Under the pieces are notes generated by a model. It saw nothing but the letters and a program-made list of their open reading frames with translations. It made no database searches and was not told the origin of the DNA. From assembly GCA_016715895.1 (NCBI GenBank), contig JADJXH010000003.1:496001-560000 (forward strand): a stretch of DNA of 64,000 nt, given 5' to 3'. Position numbers and translations under genes: made by a program. This document shows, one piece after another, positions 59,115 to 64,000 of this stretch; the stretch's first letter is position 1; the number at the start of each line of letters is the position of its first letter. Origin of the DNA: Flavobacteriales bacterium (lineage in GTDB: Bacteria > Bacteroidota > Bacteroidia > Flavobacteriales_F > PHOS-HE28).

Positions 59115-60845
59115 ATGCTCCACCGGCTGCTGGCCTCTCTGCGCACACGACAGGGGCGCGACCATGTGCTGACCTACCTGGGCGAGGGCCTGGTGCTGGC
59201 GGGCACCCTAGTGGTGTACCGACTGGCGGCGGACGCCGGGCGCGAGGAGCTCGACCTCTATGTGGTGGTGCGCCGTACGGTCTCCTTCGCCTTCCCCTTC
59301 GTGCTGCTCGGCTCGGCCGTGGGCATCACGCGCTTCGTGGCCATGCGGGGCGCAGAGGAGGAGCAGCGGCGTTACCTGGCGGCCTCGCTGGGCTGGGTGG
59401 TGCCCCTGGCCTTGCTGACCCTGCTGGCCGGGCTGGTCTGGCAGGCTCCCCTGTCGTGGATCGTGTTCGGCTCGGGCGCACAGGCGCACCTGGTGCCCCC
59501 CCTCGCGCTGATGGTGGCGAGCGTGAGCCTGTACGGCCTTGGGTACTCGTACCTGCGGGGACGAGGTCGCCTTCTGGCGGCCAACATGGCGCAGGTGCTC
59601 GCGCTAGCGGGCTCTCCGTGGATCGCGTTCCTGCTGTTCGACGACCTCGAAGCGGTCTGCTGGGCCACGGGGGCGGGCTGGGCCTTGATCGCCCTGGCCT
59701 GCATCGCACCGCAGTTCAGGGCGGGGCTTCCGCGGGGCGTGGGGCGCGAGCGTGGCGACCTGTTGCGCTATGGCATGCCCCGCGTGCCGGGCGACCTTGC
59801 GTTCGGCGCGTTGCTCACCGTGCCGGTGTACGCCGTGGCGCGCACCCATGGTCTGGCGGCCAGCGGCGAGGTGGGCTTCGGGGCCACCTTGCTCAACATC
59901 ACCGCCGCGCTCTTCGCCCCGATGTCCCTGGTGCTGCTGCCCACCTCCGCCTCACAGCTGGCCGCGGGCGACCACGCGGGCCTCAGCGCGCGGATCGCCC
60001 GCCTGTCGCGCCTCACCCTGCTGGCCTCCGTGGCCATGACGGTCGCCTTCGAGCTGGCCGCCGGTCCGATCCTCGAACTGTATCTGGGCCCCACGGCCCG
60101 GCATTACGTGGACATGAGCCGCATCGCCTTCCTGGGAGCCCTGCCGTTCGGGGTGTTCATCGGCCTGCGCAGCCTGCTCGACGCCTACTACCACACCCCG
60201 CGCAACGGCATCAACCTCACCACGGCGTTCCTGCTGCTGGTGCTCGGCAGTGTGTTCCACTTCGTGGTGCCCACACCCGCAAGCCTCATGGCGTGGATGA
60301 TGGCCGGGGCCCTGGGCTACCTCGGCTGGGCCACCTGGCGCGACGTGGCCCACGTCCGTGCCGAACTGGACCGCCATGCGGCCGCGGTCGACAACACGCT
60401 GCGCGTACTGGTGGTGCGCAGCACGCCCCATGGTCCCCATGGCTTCGAAGGCACCGGGGTCCACGTGCAGGAGCACATCATCGGAACTCGATCGTGGTCC
60501 CTGCGCTCACGCGACCGGTGGCGCTTGAAGCGCACCCTGCGTGCCTTCCGTCCCGATGTCGTGCTGGTGCCCGACGCCGATGGTCCGGGCCTGTTCACCG
60601 TGCTCAGCAGTTCGGTGCCGGTGGTGATCACCTTCGGGGAAGCACCGGCGCGTGGGGTCGCGCGCTGGACGGGCCAGGCGGCGGCCTTCTTCGGAGCGGG
60701 CATCCTGTGCGTGGACGAGGCGGCTCGTGAGCGGCTGTGGTGGCGGCGTGAGGAGGCCCGGGTACTGCCGGCCGGCGGCGCGGAACGCTCCCGGGTCCTG
60801 ATGACCGTTCTGCGCGGTGCGACCATCACCGGCCAGGCCGGTTGA
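59115..60845 (+). CDS. Polysaccharide flippase with C-terminal Rossmann (glycosyltransferase-like) half-domain
   Basis: A 576-residue protein. Residues 1-~420 are a MATE/Wzx-type transporter with about 12-14 helices (e.g. LTYLGEGLVLAGTLVVYRL, VPGDLAFGALLTVPVYAV, LRSLLDAYYHTP). Residues ~430-576 form a soluble alpha/beta unit (LRVLVVRSTPHGPHGFEGTG, RPDVVLVPDADGPGLFTVL, VPVVITFGEAPARG, ILCVDEAARERL) like the N-terminal Rossmann half of GT4/GT-B glycosyltransferases. The family's C-terminal nucleotide-sugar-binding half is absent. It probably moves a lipid-linked glycan across the membrane and may couple to synthesis. The ATG at 59115 follows TATCTTGG by 6 nt. Confidence 0.75.
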   Translation: MLHRLLASLRTRQGRDHVLTYLGEGLVLAGTLVVYRLAADAGREELDLYVVVRRTVSFAFPFVLLGSAVGITRFVAMRGAEEEQRRYLAASLGWVVPLALLTLLAGLVWQAPLSWIVFGSGAQAHLVPPLALMVASVSLYGLGYSYLRGRGRLLAANMAQVLALAGSPWIAFLLFDDLEAVCWATGAGWALIALACIAPQFRAGLPRGVGRERGDLLRYGMPRVPGDLAFGALLTVPVYAVARTHGLAASGEVGFGATLLNITAALFAPMSLVLLPTSASQLAAGDHAGLSARIARLSRLTLLASVAMTVAFELAAGPILELYLGPTARHYVDMSRIAFLGALPFGVFIGLRSLLDAYYHTPRNGINLTTAFLLLVLGSVFHFVVPTPASLMAWMMAGALGYLGWATWRDVAHVRAELDRHAAAVDNTLRVLVVRSTPHGPHGFEGTGVHVQEHIIGTRSWSLRSRDRWRLKRTLRAFRPDVVLVPDADGPGLFTVLSSSVPVVITFGEAPARGVARWTGQAAAFFGAGILCVDEAARERLWWRREEARVLPAGGAERSRVLMTVLRGATITGQAG

Positions 60846-60868
60846 GCCCGTCCGTCGCACGCGATCCG

Positions 60869-60876
60869 CATCTTTG
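60869..60876 (+). promoter_or_regulatory. -7-like box CATCTTTG upstream of the GT2 gene
   Basis: One mismatch from TAnnTTTG, 19 nt before the ATG at 60896. It is possibly an internal promoter of the glycan cluster. Confidence 0.45.
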
Positions 60877-60895
60877 GACCCGAACCGCGAACCGC

Positions 60896-61993
60896 ATGCT
60901 CAAAGGCAAGACCGTCGCCGTCGTCGTTCCCTGCTACAACGAGGAGAGCCAGATCGGCTTCGTGATCGACACGATGCCCGACTTCGTGGACCGCATCGTG
61001 GTGGTGAACGACCACAGCCCCGACCGGACGGCCGAGGTGGTGAAGGAGCTGATCGCACGCGACCGCGCCAAAGGGGAGGGGCGGCGCATCCCGCCACACA
61101 AGGTGGAGCGCACCCGCTGGAACGAGGCCGAACTGGTGCTGCAGGAGGAGAGCGAGCGCGAGATGGCGCACTACGTGCCCAGCGAGGTGCTGAACGAGCA
61201 CCCCGAGACCGACCGCATCATCCTCATCAACAACCTGAAGAACGGCGGGGTGGGGGCGGGCATCGCGCGCGGCTACAAGTGGTGCCAGGACCACGCGATC
61301 GACTGCACGGCGGTGATGGCCGGCGACGGGCAGATGGACCCCCATGAACTGGAGAGCATCTGCCTTCCTGTGATCGAGGAGGGCATCGACTACGTGAAGG
61401 GCAACCGCCTGATCCACCGCAGCGCCTGGCTGGTGATCCCGCGGGTGCGGTTCTTCGGCAACAGCATCCTCAGCATCCTCACCAAGCTGGCCAGCGGCTA
61501 CTGGCGCGTGAGCGACACCCAGACCGGCTACACGGCCATCGGGCTGCGCGCGATGCAGGCCATCAAGCTGCACCGGATCTACCGCAGCTACGGCATGCCG
61601 AACGACATGCTCGTGAAGCTCAACATCGCCCAGTGCACCCTGCGCGAAGTGGAGATCAAGCCCGTGTACCGCGTGGGCGAGCAGAGCAAGATGAAGGTCT
61701 TCAAGGTGATCCCGCGGGTGAGCCGCCTGCTGATCAAGAGCTTCTTCATCCGGCTGTGGCGCAAGTACCTGTTCAAGGACTTCCATCCGCTCTTCATCTT
61801 CTACAACTATGCGATCGTGGCCGGCCTCATCACCCTACCCTATGCTTGGAAGATCGGGAAGGCCTTCCTCACCGGCGCGAACGTGGCCACCGAACCGCTG
61901 ATCGCGTTCCTGTTCCTGGCCACCAGCAGCTTCCAGGCCCTGATCTTCGCCATGTGGATGGACATGCAGGACAACGAGCGCCTGTACCGGTAG
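60896..61993 (+). CDS. Glycosyltransferase family 2 with C-terminal membrane helices
   Basis: A 365-residue enzyme. The nucleotide-sugar-binding part shows VVVPCYNEESQI, VVVNDHSPDRT, and the DxD-like AGDGQMD. Between VVNDHSPDRT and NNLKNGGVGAGIARG lies an extra ~55-residue charged segment not usual in GT2. Two to three C-terminal helices (FIFYNYAIVAGLITLPYAW, LIAFLFLATSSFQALIFAMW) anchor it to the membrane, as in dolichol/polyprenyl-phosphate mannosyltransferase-like proteins. It is 50 bp after the flippase gene and 30 bp before the amidotransferase gene, so it forms part of a surface-polysaccharide cluster. Confidence 0.88.
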   Translation: MLKGKTVAVVVPCYNEESQIGFVIDTMPDFVDRIVVVNDHSPDRTAEVVKELIARDRAKGEGRRIPPHKVERTRWNEAELVLQEESEREMAHYVPSEVLNEHPETDRIILINNLKNGGVGAGIARGYKWCQDHAIDCTAVMAGDGQMDPHELESICLPVIEEGIDYVKGNRLIHRSAWLVIPRVRFFGNSILSILTKLASGYWRVSDTQTGYTAIGLRAMQAIKLHRIYRSYGMPNDMLVKLNIAQCTLREVEIKPVYRVGEQSKMKVFKVIPRVSRLLIKSFFIRLWRKYLFKDFHPLFIFYNYAIVAGLITLPYAWKIGKAFLTGANVATEPLIAFLFLATSSFQALIFAMWMDMQDNERLYR

Positions 61994-62009
61994 GCCGCAA
62001 GGCGGCGGG

Positions 62010-62017
62010 TATCTTTG
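62010..62017 (+). promoter_or_regulatory. -7 promoter box TATCTTTG of the amidotransferase gene
   Basis: A perfect consensus box 6 nt before the ATG at 62024. Confidence 0.6.
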
Positions 62018-62023
62018 CCGCCC

Positions 62024-64000
62024 ATGTGCGGCATCTTCGGTCTCATCGCCCGGTCCGACGCGGGCCTTGACCGGCCCTTCACCGAGCGGGTGATGCGCGA
62101 CCTGTTCATGCTGAGCGAATCGCGTGGCAAGGAAAGCAGCGGGATCGCCGTGCGCGATGCGGCAGGACGGTCGATCCACGTGACCAAGGACGATGTGCCG
62201 GCGACCGACCTCATCCGCTCGGCCGCCTACGCCGCTTTTCTCGACCAGGCCCTGACACCGGCCTTCGGCGAAGGACAGCGTGAGCTGGCACTGATCGCGC
62301 ACAGCCGGCTGGTGACCAACGGGAGCCAGGAACACAACCACAACAACCAGCCCGTCATCAAGGACGGCATCGTCATGATCCACAACGGGATCGTGACCAA
62401 CGTGGAGGCGCTCTGGGCGAAGTACGCCGGCCGCATCGAGCGCCGCTACGAGGTGGACACCGAGGTGCTCGCCGCGCTCTTCCGCATGTTCCTCAGGGAA
62501 GGGAAGGGGCCGGTGGAGGCCGTGCGCGCTGTGTTCAGCGAAATGGAGGGTGCGGCCAGCGTGGCGATCCTCTTCGCGGATGCGGCGCAGGTGCTGCTGG
62601 CCACCAACACCGGCTCGTTCTACACCCTCACCGACCCCAAGGGCAGCCTGGTCTTCGCCTCGGAGGCGTACATCCTGCGCACCTTCCGCGACGGCGAGGC
62701 CATGAAGGCCCGGTATGGCGGGCTGGAGGCCGAGTGGCTGGAGCCGTTCACCGGCAAGCTCATCGACCTGACCACGTTCACCGTCACCGACTTCGGGCTG
62801 AAGGAGACCGCCCCAGGCCCCACGCTGGCCGCCACCGAGCCGTTCCGGATCACCGACCATTCCGAAGGTGGAGCGCCGGCGGCCCCGGCCATGGCCACCA
62901 GCGATGAGGGCCGGCTGCGCCAACTGATCGAGTTCCCCGAGGAGGTGATGCGCAGCATCCGGCGCTGCAGCCGGTGCCTGCTGCCCGAGACCTTCCCCTA
63001 CATCAGCTATGATGGGAAAGGGGTCTGCAATTACTGCCACAGCTACAAGCCGAAGGGCCTGAAGGTGGACAAGCGGCCGCAGTTCGAGGAGGTGCTGCGG
63101 AAGTACCGCCGCAACGATGGCAAGCAGGACTGCATCGTGGCCTTCAGCGGCGGGCGCGACAGCAGCTACGGCCTGCACCTGCTGGTGAAGGAGTTCGGCA
63201 TGACCCCGCTCACCTTCACCTACGACTGGGGCCTGGTGACCGACCTGGCGCGGCGCAACATCGCCCGCATGACCGGCAAGCTCGGGGTGGAGAACATCCT
63301 GGTGAGCGCGGACATCAAGATGAAGCGCCGCAACGTGCGCCTGAACATGGAGGCGTGGTTGAAGCAGCCGCGCCTGGGCATGATCCCCCTGTTCATGGCC
63401 GGGGACAAGCACTTCTTCGTGCACGTGAACAACATCCGGCGGCAGACGGGCATCCACTGCGACATCTGGATGGAGAACAAGCTGGAGAACACCGACTTCA
63501 AGGCCGGCTTCGCCGGCATCCGGCCCAACTTCGACAAGGAGCGCATCGACAAACAGACCACGCTGGCCAAGCTGCAGATGCCGCTGTACTACCTGCGCAA
63601 CTTCGTGGCCAACCCCGGCTACCTCAACGCCAGCCTGCCCGACACCTACAGCGCGTTCAAGGCCTACTACACCGAGCCCCGCGACGTGTACCTGCTGCTC
63701 TTCGACTACATCCCGTGGAACGAGGAGACGCTGGACCGCACGCTGAAGGACGAGTACAACTGGGAGATCTCGCCCGACACCACGAGCACCTGGCGGATCG
63801 GCGATGGCACGGCGGCCTTCTACAACTACGTGTATGGCCTTGTGGCGGGCTTCACCGAGTTCGACACCTTCCGCAGCAACCAGATCCGCGAGGGCATGAT
63901 CACCCGGGAGGAAGGCCTGGCCCATGTGCTGCGCGAGAACCGCCCGCGCTTCGAGAGCATGCACTGGTACTTCGAGACCATCGGCGTGGACATGGAGCGG
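62024..64000 (+). CDS. Fused glutaminase / N-acetyl-sugar amidotransferase (3' end outside window)
   Basis: The frame is open to the last base (659 codons), so the gene is incomplete. Residues 1-~230 are a class II glutamine amidotransferase: MCGIFGL with nucleophile Cys2, SRGKESSGIA, HSRLVTNG, and IHNGIVTN. Residues ~310-659 match WbpG/PseA/LegJ N-acetyl-sugar amidotransferases: a zinc-type RCSRCLLPETFPYISY, CNYCHSYKP, and the PP-loop VAFSGGRDSSYGLHLL. Together they would make ammonia from glutamine and transfer it to a carboxylate or amide of an N-acetyl sugar for surface glycans. In the classical systems the glutaminase is a separate HisH-type subunit, so this fusion is self-sufficient. 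It is the third gene of the glycan cluster. Confidence 0.85.
   Translation, partial: MCGIFGLIARSDAGLDRPFTERVMRDLFMLSESRGKESSGIAVRDAAGRSIHVTKDDVPATDLIRSAAYAAFLDQALTPAFGEGQRELALIAHSRLVTNGSQEHNHNNQPVIKDGIVMIHNGIVTNVEALWAKYAGRIERRYEVDTEVLAALFRMFLREGKGPVEAVRAVFSEMEGAASVAILFADAAQVLLATNTGSFYTLTDPKGSLVFASEAYILRTFRDGEAMKARYGGLEAEWLEPFTGKLIDLTTFTVTDFGLKETAPGPTLAATEPFRITDHSEGGAPAAPAMATSDEGRLRQLIEFPEEVMRSIRRCSRCLLPETFPYISYDGKGVCNYCHSYKPKGLKVDKRPQFEEVLRKYRRNDGKQDCIVAFSGGRDSSYGLHLLVKEFGMTPLTFTYDWGLVTDLARRNIARMTGKLGVENILVSADIKMKRRNVRLNMEAWLKQPRLGMIPLFMAGDKHFFVHVNNIRRQTGIHCDIWMENKLENTDFKAGFAGIRPNFDKERIDKQTTLAKLQMPLYYLRNFVANPGYLNASLPDTYSAFKAYYTEPRDVYLLLFDYIPWNEETLDRTLKDEYNWEISPDTTSTWRIGDGTAAFYNYVYGLVAGFTEFDTFRSNQIREGMITREEGLAHVLRENRPRFESMHWYFETIGVDMER

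Noticed and set aside
61835..63964. 709-codon minus-strand frame
   Set aside because: It is antisense to the amidotransferase gene, whose plus-strand frame shows full catalytic motifs; the minus frame is His/Val/Ala-rich noise of GC-rich DNA.

Overview
The window is 64 kb of GC-rich chromosomal DNA from a member of the Bacteroidota, most likely a high-GC Flavobacteriales-like lineage. Three kinds of evidence support this. Several large secreted proteins end in type IX secretion (T9SS) sorting domains. Promoters follow the Bacteroidota pattern (TTTG about 20 nt before TAnnTTTG) rather than sigma70. Family-specific genes are present, such as the ligase-associated repair set, a DUF7948/SBBP giant protein and an OmpA/TSP3 protein. 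No rRNA, CRISPR array, prophage or insertion sequence was found. I recognise 50 protein genes and 2 tRNAs. The first and last genes run off the window.

Layout. 1-5.3 kb: the end of a cyanophycin-synthetase-like gene, a GT39-like membrane protein, an AT-rich orphan gene, a dienelactone hydrolase and a GlsB-type membrane protein. 5.3-13.3 kb: a LamG/kelch T9SS cargo protein, an operon of two envelope proteins followed by trmD and rplS, a small membrane protein and rarA. 13.4-22.6 kb: one 9.2 kb gene for a giant secreted protein with exactly 20 near-identical 222-bp repeats. 23-31.7 kb: recA, a TPR lipoprotein, a beta-helix lipoprotein, rpmE2, a YdeI-like protein, a secreted protein, and a thiolase and PaaI thioesterase separated by two copies of a palindromic operator. 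31.7-36 kb: pdeM, then a Ca2+ exchanger and a Ca2+-type P-ATPase in tandem. 36-44.4 kb: a GH18 chitinase-like T9SS protein, a COG1373-type ATPase gene bounded by 37-bp direct repeats, and the translationally coupled exonuclease-ligase-helicase DNA repair operon. 44.4-46.6 kb: small genes, tRNA-Pro with a duplicated 3' end and terminator, an OmpR-family regulator with Pho-box-like sites, and tRNA-Gly. 46.6-55.5 kb: an orphan C5 DNA methyltransferase overlapping msrA, two paralogous envelope proteins, DUF983, a lipoprotein methyltransferase, MarR, a nitroreductase, a PhoD-like phosphatase and a sterol desaturase. 55.5-59 kb: a DEAD-box helicase, an SPFH protein and NfeD. 59-64 kb: a surface-glycan cluster (flippase fusion, GT2, fused glutaminase/N-acetyl-sugar amidotransferase).

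No single wholly new multi-gene system is evident. The items most worth following are the repeat-bounded ATPase cassette; the inverted pair of palindromic operators at the thiolase/PaaI region; three 11-bp-phased TTAAC-type hexamers upstream of the response regulator; a 31-bp palindromic element inserted in frame in two genes of the same repair operon; the homogenised 20-copy repeat gene; and a recurrent TAnnTT(T/C)G-N(3-6)-ATG arrangement suggesting leaderless mRNAs in about half of the transcription units.
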